This document shows, piece by piece, positions 32,440 through 44,799 of a DNA stretch of 64,000 bases. The stretch spans positions 181,001 to 245,000 of the forward strand of contig JAXRKP010000306.1 in assembly GCA_037039925.1 (NCBI GenBank), given 5' to 3'. Position 1 is the stretch's first letter. The number at the start of each line of letters is the position of its first letter. The DNA is from Doris montereyensis (Eukaryota; Mollusca; Gastropoda; Nudibranchia; Dorididae). The translations under genes were made by a program, and so were the position numbers. Under the pieces are notes generated by a model that made no database searches, was not told the origin of the DNA, and saw nothing but the letters and a program-made list of their open reading frames with translations.

Positions 32440-33420
32440 TCCTGTATCTCCTTTTTAGAGTCGCTTCCAACTTCCTTTTTATAGCTTTGTTAGACTTCTA
32501 TTTTAAGGCACCTTTAAATTTCCTGGTCATAGTTCCCTTGGAATTTCTCTTTAGAACACCCTTAACGTTCCTTTTCATAGTTCCCGTGGATTTCCTCTTT
32601 AGCACACCCTCAAAAAGTATTTTTCCATAGTTTCCTGAGACTTGCTCTTTAGAACACCCTCAACAAAGTTCCTTTTCATAGTTCCCTTAGATTCCCTTTT
32701 TAGAACATCCTCAAAGTTCCTTTTCATAGTTCCCGTGGACTTCCTCTTTAGAACATCCTCAAAGTTCCTTTTCATAGTTCCCGTGGACTTCCTCTTTAGA
32801 ACATCCTCAAAGTTCCTTTTCATAGTTCCTGTGGACTTCCTCTTTAGAACATCCTCAAAGTTCCTTTTCATAGTTCCTGTGGACTTCCTCTTTAGAACAC
32901 CCTCAAAGTTCCTTTTCATAGTTCCCTTAGATTTCCTCTTTAGAACATCCTCAAAGTTCCTTTTCATAGTTTCCGTGGACTTCCTTTTTAGAACATCCTC
33001 AAAGTTCCTTTTCATAGTTCCCTTAGATTTCCTTTCTAGAACACCCTGAAAGTTTCCTTTTCATAATTCCCTTGGAATTTTTCTTTAGACCACCCTCAAA
33101 GTTCCTTTTCTTAGTTCCCTTAGACTTTCTCCTTAGAACACCCTCAAAGTTTCTTTTCATAGTTTCCTTCGACTTCCCCCAAGAACGCCCTTCCTCTTTA
33201 GAACGCTCTCAAAGTTCCTTTTCATAGTTCCCTTAGATTTCCTCCTTAGAACACCCTTTAAGTTCCTTTTCATATTTCCTTTAGATTTCCTCCTTAAACT
33301 ACCCTCAAAGTTCCATTCCACAGTTCCCTTGGACTTCGTTCTTAGATCATCTTCAAAGTTCGTTTTGATAGTTTCCTTGGACGTCCTTTTCACAAAACCT
33401 TCAAACTTTCCTTTTATTAT
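32440..33420. repeat. 48-bp higher-order minisatellite
   Basis: About twenty units. Each is two 24-bp halves: 'agttcccgtggacttcctct' plus 'ttag', and 'aacatcctcaaagttccttt' plus 'tcat'. Because 48 is a multiple of three, both strands stay open: minus MKRNFEDVLKRKSTGT and plus FRTSSKFLFIVPVDFL, each 16 residues. Units 32,690-33,050 are almost identical, so amplification there is recent. Confidence 0.9.
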
Positions 33421-33599
33421 TCAAAATATGCTTGCTGTTTAAGAGTCATCTTTTCATGGCTTTCTTTTACTACCTATCTGGGTTCTGCTAAACTACATCT
33501 TTTTTCAGAGTTTCATTTTCAGTGGTCCTTTGCTCCCTATTTTCAGGATTCCAAATTGACTCTACCTTCTGTGTTTGCGTGGATTATTTCAGTTTTCCG

Positions 33600-34860
33600 A
33601 TAAACTTTGTTTTCAATTTTCTCATGAACTTTTCTTTAGAGTTCTTATGGACTCAAAATTATAGTTCTGATGGATTCAATTTATAGAGTTGTGATGGACG
33701 CAAATCACCGAGTTCCCATGGACTCAATTTATAAAGTTCTTATGGGCTCAATGTTAAGAGTTCCCATGGCCTCAATTTATAGAGTTCACAGGGACTCAAT
33801 TTATAGAGGTCCTGTGGATTCAAATTCAGTTTTGATGGACTCAATACATAGGGTTTCTATGGACTCAATTTATAGAGTTTCTACGGACTCAATTCATAGG
33901 GTTCCCATGGACTCAATTTGTAGAGTTTCCATGGACTCAATATATAGAATTCCTTTGGACTCAATTTGGAGAGTTTCGATGGACTCAATTTATAGAATTC
34001 CTATGGACTCAATTTGTAGAGTTTCTATGGACTAAATTTATAAAGTTCCAATGGACTCATTTTATAGAGTACATAGATTCAATTTATAAAGATTCCATGG
34101 ACTCAATTTATAGAGTTCCTATGAATTTAATTTCAAAGTTCTGATGGACTTAATTTTTAGAATTCCCACAGACTCAATTTTCTGAATTGCTGTGAACTTG
34201 TTTCCAGGGTTCCCATAGACTATTTTCACCTCCTCCAAATTCAGTTTCATTGTACCTATTTACTCAACTTTTAAGTTCTGATGGGTTCTATTTTCAGAAT
34301 TTCTTTGAACTTTATTTTCTTCAGAGGTCTCACAGGCTCCATTTTCAGAATTACTCTATTTTCAGAGTGCCCTTGGATTTAAATTTCAGAATACAATTGA
34401 GGTCCATTTAAGCATGTAAATAATTTCATTCAGAATATCCGTGGACTCAGATTTCAGAGTTTCCTTGGACTCCCTTTTCAGACTTTCTAGTGGACTCCAT
34501 TTTCAGAATTTTTGTTGACTTTCATTTTCAGAGTTTCCTTGGATTTTGTGTTCAGAGTTTCCTTGGACTCAGTTTTCAAATTTTTTTTTAAGGACTATTT
34601 TCAGATGTCCCTTGGGCTATATTATTTTCAGAGTTCCGATGGATTCCAATGTTGTGAGTTTCCTGGGATTTAAGTCTTCCTTGGACTCTATCTCAGATGG
34701 CCATGGCACTCCATTTACAAGAGTGCCCCCTCACTCCAGAAATTTCCATGCCTTCATTATCATATTTCCGTTGGAATTGTCTTTTTTAATAATTCCCCTA
34801 TGCTCCCCTTTGAATATTTTCTATTACTCTTTCAGATTCCTATGAGCTCATGATTCAGAG
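33600..34860. repeat. 24-bp minisatellite, right part
   Basis: Best preserved at 33,670-34,060, where 'atggactcaatttatagagt' plus 'tccc' repeats and would encode MDSIYRV(P/S) on the + strand. It decays towards 34,860. The open frame is a consequence of the period and not evidence of a gene. Confidence 0.9.
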
Positions 34861-34993
34861 TTAGTGAGGATCCCCATTTCGTTATGTATCTTCTTTACTA
34901 CCATTTCATGGATCTTTGTTGCTTTCAGGTGATGCATCAAGGGTGATTATTAGGTACCATAAAACGGGGTGATTTTGCAACAGTTTTCCTGTT

Positions 34994-35110
34994 TACAGTG
35001 GAGCTCGATTACAACGGGACTGACGAGTCTGTGGGGACAATCCTGTTATAGCCGAGTCCCATTGTAACTGTATAAAGCGGGATGGAACCCATGTTCTAGA
35101 TGTGCATGCT
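34994..35110 (+). mobile_element. pogo-like DNA transposon, left end only
   Basis: TA (34,994-34,995) then 'cagtggagctcgattacaac', and 'cctgttatagccgagtccca' further in. These words are typical of pogo/Tigger terminal and subterminal regions. No matching right end was seen downstream. Confidence 0.45.
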
Positions 35111-35459
35111 AGACAGACAATATTATTCATGACTCTAGTGTCCAATTCGAACAAAGATACTGCAGTGCCGGCAGGTGCTCATTCCGAGACGACCTCAGGC
35201 GTTCCAGTCTCCCTCATTGTCCACGTTTACTACGACCGGGCTACATGATACGCAAGTGATATCATATATGTATGCACGCGCACGCACACACACACTCACA
35301 CACAGATTAACAGGCAGCTGCTAGCCCAAGTATTACCGTAGGCCGTACGCCCAAATGATGCAGGCTAGTAACAACAAGAAAATGAATGGGGGCATGCAAT
35401 GAGCCCTATTTATAGGGAAACATGATAATAACAATACAAATATTGTCGACATGTAGTAT

Positions 35460-37840
35460 CTAGTATGTGGGTTCACACTATCAAATGCTTTTTCCATGTC
35501 TATGAAGTTGATATAAAGTGGGGAATTCCGTTCGATTGATTGTTCAATTACAATACGTAAGATGCATATGTGGTCCGTGCATGAATGATCATGTCTGAAT
35601 TCTGCCTGTTCTTCTCTGAGGCGTCTTTCAATCTAATTTTTCATCTTTTCTAATAAATTTTTTATTGAAGACTTCTCCAGGTATGGATAAAAGGGTAATA
35701 CCTCTCCAGTTCTTACAGTCTCTACAGTTTCCTGTTTTTGGTATTTTTACGATATAGTCATGTTTCCAGTCTTTTGGGGACCTCTTCTGTTTCCCAGATG
35801 TTGCTATAAAGTTTATGGAACATGTCTATGGAAGTTCCGCTGGCTGCCTTTAGTGGTTCAGGAGGTATACCGTCTGGTCACGGTTTTTTTAGTTTTGCTA
35901 CGACATTTTGGATGCTGGATCTGTATTGATTGTGCAGGATGGTTGAGGAGCTCTCCTAAAGTATTCTCTCCATCTGATCAGTTGATTTTTTGCATTGGTT
36001 AATACTTTCCCTTCTTTGTTTTGAACTGGTTACTCAATAGTACGGCTTGTCCCAGCAAGTTTTCGTGTGATATCGTACAACTCTTTCATATGCTTTTGAC
36101 CTGTTGTTGCTTCCGCTTGTTGTGCAAGTTCTTCTTGGTGTTTTTTCTTGCCCTGTTTCATGCTTATTCTCACTTCTTTATGAGCCTTATAAGACTCTTC
36201 CTGGGTCTTAGCAATGATACTGTCTTGCTGATGTTTACTTTTGATTTTAGGTCTTTTCTGATTTTTGTCTTTTGCATTGTTTCTAATGTTATCCAGTCCC
36301 TGTGTTGTCTTGTTTTCTTGCCCAGTATTTCATTGCAAGTGGTTTTCCAGGCTGTTTTTGTATACAATGGTGTCGGCCTGAGAATTCGCCACCCGAGAAC
36401 CCGGTCCGTCTAAGAACATGCTTTTTCCGGGCAACCAAATTTTTCTTATATAAAACTATCTCCTTAAGACCTTGCTAGTACAGCCTGATCTGACTTAGAA
36501 CCCGGTCTGATTGTGAGCTGGGAATCATTTTAAAAAAATCCACACTCAATTTAATGCTAATGATTGCCGATAAGATGTGATATGTTGCCAGTGATACGAT
36601 AGAGGAATGAAGGTTATGTAACACTCGTGTGCCAAGGTGTGGAGGCAAGGCAATTACGTAGCTCGCATTGCAACATCAAAAACAGGTGACCGACAGAGTA
36701 AGGACAGCCTTCTTATTGTTGTGAGTTTTCTCAGGCCGTCTTGCATTTGTGATCAACTTTCCTCTTTTCTGATTGGCTGAAATATGAATGACCAATTACA
36801 TAGTGTTTTCAACATTAACGGAGGTGAATGCACAAATCGTTACATTATTTTGTCTTAGCCATAAACTTTCATTCATTTGCTCGGCTCGCTGTAGGCTAGA
36901 TCTATCTACCTGCAAAAAACTGCATATTTTTCAAAACACCATTTCAAGCAGTTTCAGACCATCATAATGTCTACACGAGGCAATTCTCTTGATAACAAAC
37001 AGAAACTGCTTATCTATTGGGGTCTGGTCAAAATTGTATCGTCAAGGGGAATAGCCAATACAAAATATTTGAATAATGGAGCAAAAATACAAGGCATGTC
37101 GGAGTTCACCTTAGGACCTGGTTTGCCTGTCTCCCGAGGACCGTGTTTATATAGGCGGGCACCACTGTATTCCCATGCCTGTTGTACCAAAAAGTCCTCT
37201 TGGACAAGGGTTACTAGTTGTGTGTAATGGTTTTTCAGTTGTATTTGGAACACTTCCTTAGTCTGTGGGTCCTGGAATAGCTCAGTGTTGTATTTAAAGC
37301 CAGTTTTCTCAAATTTCATTTTGTAGTTCTTCAACTTCATTCGAAATGGTCCTACTACCACTAGTAGATGATGATCAGAGCCAACGTCTGCACTTCTCTT
37401 GTTTCAACATATAGCATGGATCTTCTAAACCTGCTGCCAATGCAGATGTGATCAATTTGATTCTCGGTCTCATGATCTGGAGAAACCCAGGTAACCTTTT
37501 GTACTCTTTTATGCGGGAAGATGCTTCCGCCAACCACAAGTTTATTGAACATGCAAAAGTCACTACATAATTCTCCATTTTCGTTCCTTACTCCTAAAAC
37601 TTCTTTGCCTAAATAATACTCTCTGCCAGTGTTGTCGCTTCAGATTTTAGCATTTGGGTCACCCATCAGAATCAAGACATCTTTCTTTGCTTTTCGGTTT
37701 ATCATATCTTGCAACTGTTTATAAAATTCTTCTTTCTGTTCATCCTCTGCTTCATTTGTTGGTGCATAACATTGGATCATCAACATTTTACGGGATTTTT
37801 TGCTTTGCTGAGTTTTTAAACATGAGTGGGTAAGTAATTA
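35460..37840 (-). mobile_element. Second RTE-like LINE family, split by a MITE
   Basis: Minus-strand RT part at 35,460-36,362 and endonuclease part at 37,170-37,840. RT blocks include 'FIDMEKAFDS' (about 35,480) and 'CKNWRGITLLSIPGEVFNK' (about 35,660-35,730). Endonuclease blocks include 'MIQCYAPTNEAEDEQKEEFY', 'DVLILMGDPNAKI' and 'KVTWVSPDHETENQIDHICI'. The latter are typical of RTE/BovB-type endonucleases. Stops and frameshifts are many. The sequence differs from the family at 1.4-4.7 kb. Confidence 0.8.
36365..37167. mobile_element. 803-bp pogo/Tc1-like MITE with TA target duplication
   Basis: The left end 'caatggtgtcggcct' matches the reverse complement of the right end, 'cagtggtgcccgcct', at 12 of 15 positions. 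TA flanks both sides (36,363-36,364 and 37,168-37,169). The flanks are two halves of the LINE above, which dates this insertion later. No full transposase; a short frame from 36,967 (MSTRGNSLDNKQKLLIYWG) may be a relic of an N-terminus. Confidence 0.7.
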
Positions 37841-38640
37841 ACATGCATTACTCATTATTCCATGATAATATGTGCGGTGATTTCAGGGTGAAATGGATAC
37901 AGGTGACAGCAAACTTGTTGGTTAAAGAGGACTACAAAGATAAAGACTTGAATAACACCAAATACAGTTGAGACCAATGTCACAGTGCGCCTCCGCAGCT
38001 CAAATTTTATAGAATTTATTTTGATTATGAGTCACTAGATGGATTTTCTGGGGGTTAAAAGAACTATTGAGAACAAATCGTCGGGTTATTTATGGTTTCA
38101 AGGAAATAAAGTCTTTCAAAGGCATTCTCGAGCACAGATTGCTATATCATACCGTTAGTCACCATCATCCTGATCAGTTTGTCTCGAAAGTTGGCTCATT
38201 TCACAACCTTCTTGGTCTACAATCATATTCATTGGTTCATTTTTCCTAACAGTGAGGTCCAACAGGTCCAACTGTCTTTACATTTTGTATCTTAATGAAT
38301 AAAAAAGCGTTATGGGAAGAGAATTTCATTTGAATGATGCGGCGTGTTTTGAATTCATATAGCGATACCAAAAAGGTTTTATTTTCTATCGAAGCACATC
38401 TCTTATGGCTCTGTATTTGTGTTGCATAATTTGTGGTTTGCCTGCTTGTAAAGTTGAACTGTGACAACTTTGCTTCTGATAGGGTTTTTGGAAAAACCAT
38501 CAAAATCTGAAGAAGTCAAGTTGTATTTTTCCTAATTTTTGCTTCCTTTGGCTGTGGACCACTTTGTTGTGGATATTTTCTTGACAAGACTTTCTTTCAT
38601 ATGTGACTGCAAATGATTGTTTTGTTTTCTTGTTTGTCTT
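37841..38640. other. No gene recognised
   Basis: Short frames only; no repeat family identified. Confidence 0.45.
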
Positions 38641-38644
38641 GCTC

Positions 38645-39115
38645 ATTGTTTTTTTTTCTTTCTATTTCTCCTGTATAATAATAGAATATCTTCATCAAGT
38701 TATTGTATTCTTTCGATTACTCCCTGTTTTATGAAAGAGTATTTTCTTGTTATTGTTTTCCTCCTATTACTCCTGTATGTGAACAGAGTATCATAGCAGA
38801 GTATCTTCTAGTTATTCTTTTCTTTCCATTACTCATTTCTTTCCCTTACTCCTGTATGAAAACTGAGTATCTTTCGTTTATTGCTTTCTTTCTATGACTT
38901 CTGTACGATAACACTTCTGGTTATTGTCTTTTTCTTTTACTTCTGTATGTTGATAGAGTATCTCCTGGTTATTGTTTCCTTTCTATTACTCCTGTATGTT
39001 TATAGAGTTTCTTCTGGTTATTGTTTTATTTCTTTTATACCTGTAGGATAACACTTTTGGTTATTGTTTTCTTTCTATTTCTACTGTATGACAAGAGAGT
39101 ATCTTCTGGTTGTTT
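38645..39115. repeat. Imperfect tandem repeat, about 55-60 bp
   Basis: Six to eight diverged units of 'gagtatcttctggttattg', 'ttttctttctattactcctg' and 'tatg(a/t)taacagagtatc'. Unit lengths vary through internal loss. Confidence 0.8.
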
Positions 39116-39924
39116 GGGATTTGTTTTCTTAGATGAGATTGTAGGGGAATTTTTTCTTTCTCCAGGCAGGATTATTAAAACTGTTACTGTTATAGTAGAT
39201 CAGTCATTGGAGTCATCATAATACAACGGATTAAAAAATTTACAGCTGTCCTGCTTTGTGAAGAGTTATGGAAACCATTGTTTGCACATCTGTTGCAATC
39301 TTAAATGTTTGCCGTTTTGTTAAAAGGGAATAAAGGGATTGTCGAAAAAAAAGGAATAAAGGCATTGTCAAGAGAGATCGTCAGTAGTGCCTTTTGACTT
39401 CAAGAAAAACAAATCGATTAACTTTATCATTCAGTTTTAGTCCTGCTATTTAGGTGACACACCTTTCCTTGCAATTCCTGCATAGATGTGCGTTTTTGAT
39501 GATTTTCTTTGGTAAATATCGTATTCTATTGTCAGTTTTAGTTTATGATATGCTCATCATTATTCTTGTGCTCTTATATTTGTGATATGGATGTGCTGGT
39601 CATGGCATAGACTCATTACGAGAAAAACAGTGAATGGACTCTTTTTTTCTTTTCCTACCCATGCTGGAGATATTATCAGAAGAAAAGACTGATTTTTATA
39701 CTTCTGAATTGATCTTATGAAAAATGGTAAAAGTGAGAAAAATATTTTGTCCAGCCTTCAGGATTGCTTATGACTATTCCTGTGAAAATCAAAAGTGATG
39801 TGTTTCCACCAAGAAATTATTTCCCAAGGAAACTGGCGATTAATATACAATGTAAGATAATCATCATGTTCTCTTCTGCTACAAACTTGATGCCCATGTG
39901 AATGCAGGATTAAATGTCACAGAT

Positions 39925-40075
39925 AACAAACTAGATAAAAATTTGCCTACTGATGCCGCACCAGATAAACTTTTGCCAGCTGACTAACCAGATAATAATT
40001 TGCCAGCTGATGACGAACCAGATAAAAATTTGCCAGCTGATGACGAACTAGATAAGAATTTGCCAATCAGTTGAA
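39925..40075 (+). repeat. 30-bp tandem repeat, about five units
   Basis: 'gataaaaatttgccagctga' plus 'tgacgaacca' repeats with a 30-bp period, the middle two units identical. The period keeps one frame open (DKNLPADDEP per unit), but the first units carry a stop. Confidence 0.85.
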
Positions 40076-40079
40076 AGTA

Positions 40080-40205
40080 GATTTTCAAATTCAAATTCAA
40101 ATACTTTATTGCATGAGAGGGAAATTTGTTCTAGATGGATTACATTGAGTTTTATTTGTCTAAAAACGTGCTCCGAGTGATTCATAATAAAACTGCTTAA
40201 ACAGC
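40080..40205 (-). mobile_element. LINE 3' end with (GAATTT)n tail
   Basis: The reverse complement reads 'caataaagtatttgaatttg' followed by repeats of gaattt, the tail style of CR1/L2-like elements. Only the terminal part is visible. Confidence 0.5.
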
Positions 40206-41525
40206 TGCAGAACGGGCACCGAATAGAACATCTCATGGTGTAAAGATAAAAAGAGATGAAACAACAATTATTTAGAGAAGATATGTATGGACGTCAAATT
40301 TCAAAAGACAAGATCAACAGTTAGTGATCAGGGAGTTCATGCAAACATTTAGTAGAACAAAATATTCGTCATTCAGTGTTATTTCTCTTGTATAAAACAA
40401 AAATATGAAGACTGATGAAAAGCGGTAAACAAAAAGCAAGGAAGATTGCTAGATGTCAGATGGATTTACAGGATGAAAAAATGAAAATATTGATGGAAAA
40501 ACAAAGCCTCAGGTGTCACTAACAAAACCCAGTCAAATGAATTGGAAATGGAAAATAGGGAAAGATCTCTATGTAAAAGTTTGGAAGAACTCTCTTACTT
40601 TGAAAAGCCAAGGATGCAATGAAGAAATAGACCATCAGTACGAGAGGAATGATAAATACTTAGGAGGAGATAAAGATGAATTTTTTTACGCTAGAATGAA
40701 AAAGTTGTGTTTGCCTACTAGACCTATGTTCATCATTTTATAAGACACTCTAGTATAGAAAGGTTGTCTGAAAATATCAGGTTAGTTGAAGACAAAGAAA
40801 TATGCTTACTGGTACTACTACAAATATGTTTTACGGGGGGCTTTTTGGACAGTTTATTAACATTTCTTCAACACACCCCATAGTTTTATTGGCATTAGTT
40901 TCATGCTCTATCATTCGAGTCCATCTTTCATGTTATCCGATATTTGTACAATGGTGTTAGAGCTGCAGATGCTTTTCTGTTCTGTTCCTTATTTGAGCAT
41001 TTATTTCCAGGGGTGATTATTCAATTATTCTTTTCAAGTGTTTTTTGTTGTTGTTATACTTGTTTTACAATCTTTTAAATGCCACTCGCTTTTCCAGGTA
41101 TGAAATGATTATTGAAAGAATTAAAACTTTAGAATGTTTGTGCTGATGAGTTGAAGAAATGACAATCAATGAAATTAGTTTTGTGAGTTTTTACCTTCAT
41201 ATATTATCTAGTCCTTCTTGATAGTATCACATATCGCCTTGGCCTTCTTGGTAGGGTTGTATCTCTGTGTTGACAATTTCCACTTTGATGGTTTTGATCG
41301 AGCAAACTTTGCTTTGATAGAGGTTGATATTTTTGCGCTTATGTATTGCCTGAGCACACACTCACAGTCATAATCTTATCTCTAAACGTTCAGTTGGCTA
41401 GCACTTTCACCTATTTATCTTTAGCAATTGCTGCTTAACTTAGTTGTCAAGGTTGGGGGAAAAAAAGACACTTCTTATTCGCATTAGGTTTTTGCAAATT
41501 TTCTGTTTCTATCATCTCATCTCAA
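40206..41525. other. No gene recognised
   Basis: Short frames, including one of 76 codons at 40,513-40,743 with no recognisable motif. Confidence 0.4.
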
Positions 41526-41531
41526 TGTTTC

Positions 41532-41930
41532 TTGGCATATGAAAGTGCTGATAAATTAGCAAAAGAGGCAAGTTTCAAAGATGTCAGCCCTAACGCTTTA
41601 CTTGATCATGCAGATTTAAAAGTTTTAACAAACTATATAAACATAACTTGGCAAGAAAAGTTGAAGTGGGGCCAAGAAGTTAATAACAAGCTTCATGAAA
41701 TGATCCCAAGAATGACAAAAAGGCCAAATGTAAAAGTACGAAATAGGAAAGAAGAAGAGTTTGTTAAACCACCTACACATTGGTCATTCTGTAGCTCACG
41801 CAAGGTTTCTTGTTGACCCATGATGACCAGCCTTTCTGTTACTCCTGTGATTGCTTTTTTTACTAGTAAACATGTTTTAATAGAGTTCTCTGATCAGGTC
41901 GATATATTATTCTGAAAGAAACATTTACTA
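41532..41930 (+). pseudogene. LINE fragment: RNase H end and Cys-rich C-terminus
   Basis: 'AYESADKLAKEASFKD' is the last RNase H motif (GNExAD-x-LAK). Then come 'HADLKVLTNYINITWQEKLK' and 'WGQEVNNKLHEMIP'. After a frameshift near 41,800 follows 'THDDQPFCYSCDCFFTSK', then 'HVLIEFSD', the CxxC...H-type tail of I/Jockey-related LINE proteins. Broken and truncated. Confidence 0.75.
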
Positions 41931-42084
41931 ACTCTTTTAGGAAATTGATCCGGAAACCATATTCACATTTTGGAAAGAAATCGGTGCGTATAAATAAATT
42001 TTGAACACATTGACTCTATTTTTATAATATTTACAAATATTTACGGAAGCTTTGATTTTTTATAGTCCTTTATAATCTGCCTGG

Positions 42085-42350
42085 ACAGTTGTCAGAAACA
42101 TTAGTCAGCTACGAACCCTGAGATTACCGCCATGATGGACAGGATTATTTTAAAGAAGCAAACAAATTTCTTGGCATGAAATAAACGTAGCCGTTTTTAT
42201 TTCGATTCACTGCTCCCAACTCAGAATGATGGATAGTCATAAATTGCAGGCAGTTGATGATGGTAGTGACACATGGATCCTCCTTTCACCTTTCTGGCGC
42301 ATTTTTAAACACCCTGAAATCATCGCATATGGAGAGAGTGGGAGGGATGA
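42085..42350 (+). repeat. Possible diverged R3 repeat pieces
   Basis: 'accctgagattaccgccatg' at about 42,116 and 'ctttcacctttctggcgcat' at about 42,283 resemble parts of R3. Weak. Confidence 0.35.
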
Positions 42351-42629
42351 ATTACAGTGAAACAAAACTGGTCTACAGGAGGATTAGTCACATTAGTATC
42401 CTGTTTTACTGTTTTAGATTTTTTTATCACACCTTGAAACAGTTTGCCTTGTTCAATTTCGTTCTTTAATAAGAAAAAACATCATCTAGTGATGATGTCA
42501 GTCTCTGTCCAATGTTAATTAGATTTAGGTCATATTGCTAGACTTAAATCTGGAATAATTTAGGACTCATTGATGTAAATATTTGACATGGTGCCCATGT
42601 ATGTGGGTTGTTGGCGGGCTTTTGCCGGT

Positions 42630-43440
42630 AGGTCTTACTTCTGAATTCAATATTTAGGATGTAGTATTTGATTTAATTTAATATTTGGGTTCAGTAAATA
42701 AGTTTGATTGAATTCAATATTTAGGTAGATTTGATTAATTTAATATTTGGGTTGCAGTAAATAAGTTTGATTGAATTCAATTTAGTATTTGATTTAATTT
42801 AATATTTGGGTTGCAGTAAATAAGTTTGATTGAATTCAATATTTAGGATGTAGTATTTGATTTAATTTAATATTTGGGTTGCAGTAAATAAGTTTGATTG
42901 AATTCAATATTTAGGACGTAGTATTTGATTTAATTTAATATTTGGGTTGCAGTAAATAAGTTTGATTGAATTCAATATTTAGGACGTAGTATTTGATTTA
43001 ATTTAATATTTAGGTTGCAGTAAATAAGTTTGATTGAATTCAATATTTCGGAAGTAGTATTTGATTGAATTCATTATTTAGTATTAAGGTTGTAGTAATT
43101 GTTTGATTGAATTCAATATTTAAGGTTGCAGTAAATAAGTTTGATTGTCAATATTTAGATTTGATTGAATTCATTATTTAATTAAGGTTGTAGAATTGGA
43201 TTGAATTCAACATTTAAGTTGCAGTATTAGATTGAATTTTAATATTTAGGTTGTGATATTTGATTGAAATCAATATTCAGGTTGTAGTATTTGATTGAAT
43301 TCAATATTTAGGTTGTAGTATTTGATTGAATTCAATATTTAGGTTGTAGAATTTGATTGAAATCAATATTTAGGTTTAGGATTTGTTTGAATTCAATATT
43401 TAGCATGTAACATTTGATTGAATTCTATATTTAGGTTGTT
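42630..43440. repeat. Minisatellite with a palindromic ATTGAATTCAAT core
   Basis: Left part: about 67-bp units joining 'gtttgattgaattcaatatt' and 'tttgatttaatttaatattt' with 'gggttgcagtaaataa'. Right part (from about 43,190): about 33-bp units 'tttgattgaattcaatattt' plus 'aggttgtagta'. The 67-bp unit looks like two 33-bp units that diverged and were then amplified together. Confidence 0.9.
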
Positions 43441-44795
43441 TGAAAAGTCCTCTCTCATGGCTTAGAAAAAACTAGACACTTTTCTCTATGCATACATGTT
43501 GTGCATTCATTTCAGTTTATGACAAGACAAGGTGTCTGTAAGATGTCAGTAAATAAGCTTGTCTGCTTGCTGCAAGCAATTCATTTCATCTTTTACTATT
43601 TATCGACAGAATGCTAATTGGCGTCTTTGCAATTTGCGAGGCCATGTTTTTCTTTTCTTTTCTTGTGGAGCAACCATGGCAGTCAGTGAAATCTGTGATG
43701 TCTTTGTTGGTTTGTTGGTGTCTCTACTTCTTCCATATAGCACACGGCAGTCTACTGAACATGTTTTCACTTGTAGCAGTTTCATAAAACTGTAAATTAC
43801 ACCTTGTTAGGATAACATCTTCCTTAGCTTTGAGAAACAAGGAAACTATCGAATGATTAAAATTCTAAGTACTCTTACTCAAAGGCTAGGGCGGTGCTGA
43901 AATAGATAAACAGGGACTGGGAGTTACTGTAGACCCAAGACGAACACGTAAAGTGAAATGAAGTCCCTATTATGACACAGTATCAAGTGCTTTTTCCTGT
44001 TGGAGACAAACAGTGAGGCAAGGGCCATGGCCAAAGTGATGAATATCGACATGTGAATAGATGTTTATGCCCCTGATGGGACACCAGAAAAAGGAGGGAG
44101 GGGGAGCATTTGCAACGTAATTAACACCATCAATATCATTGAGTCCACTCTGATTAGTCTGATGCTGATTTCAACCTAAGATGAGATTGACATATCTTTT
44201 CTGAGAAGGAATAATGAATTTTTGTTTTTATATAATGTGATGAAAATTGTCCCAGTGGGATGTTTTTTAAGTTTACGCTTTTTTCGTTGAGATGAAAAAT
44301 ATCCAGGGTTCTGTTAAGAAAGTTTGTGTTAGCTAATGTGATATTCTCTGCCATGATTCTACTGATCTCTTTAAACTTAAACTACATCTTTAGTGTTCTT
44401 TGTTCACTAATCAATTCATTTAGCACTGAAAACCTATGGACTGGTCCCAATGCAAAGGTAAGGAGTTCTCATTGATTCTTTAGATATATGTATTCACGGT
44501 TGCCACAGTTCTTATCATTTGTGTAAAAAATTGCATGCCTGGTCCGAACTTTCTAAAACAATCTTTATTCATCTATTTTTGGTATGAAAGGAATGAAAAT
44601 GGAGAACAATGATTGTAACAGAAACTGTTGAGACTTTTAAACTCCGTTGAGACATTGGCAGAAGAAACTATGCTTGCAAATTTTGACTTAAGTTTTCCTG
44701 ACTGTTTCTGTCGGTCACTGAGCATGCCTGTGTGTGCTCTGTATGGTCAGGTGGCCTGTATGCAATTAATAAAAGCAGTTCTGCACAGATTTTAA
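43441..44795. other. No gene recognised
   Basis: A 78-codon frame at 43,559-43,795 and others are short and without motif. Confidence 0.4.
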
Positions 44796-44799
44796 AATG

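Noticed and set aside
32599..33049. Repetitive proteins of 16-residue units on both strands
   Set aside because: The 48-bp minisatellite period is a multiple of three, so both strands stay open without selection. No splice or start context.
32440..34060. CRISPR-like array
   Set aside because: Units are directly contiguous with no unique spacers, and the host is a eukaryote.
40513..40743. 76-codon + strand frame as a gene
   Set aside because: No recognisable motif and surrounded by retroelement debris; too little evidence.
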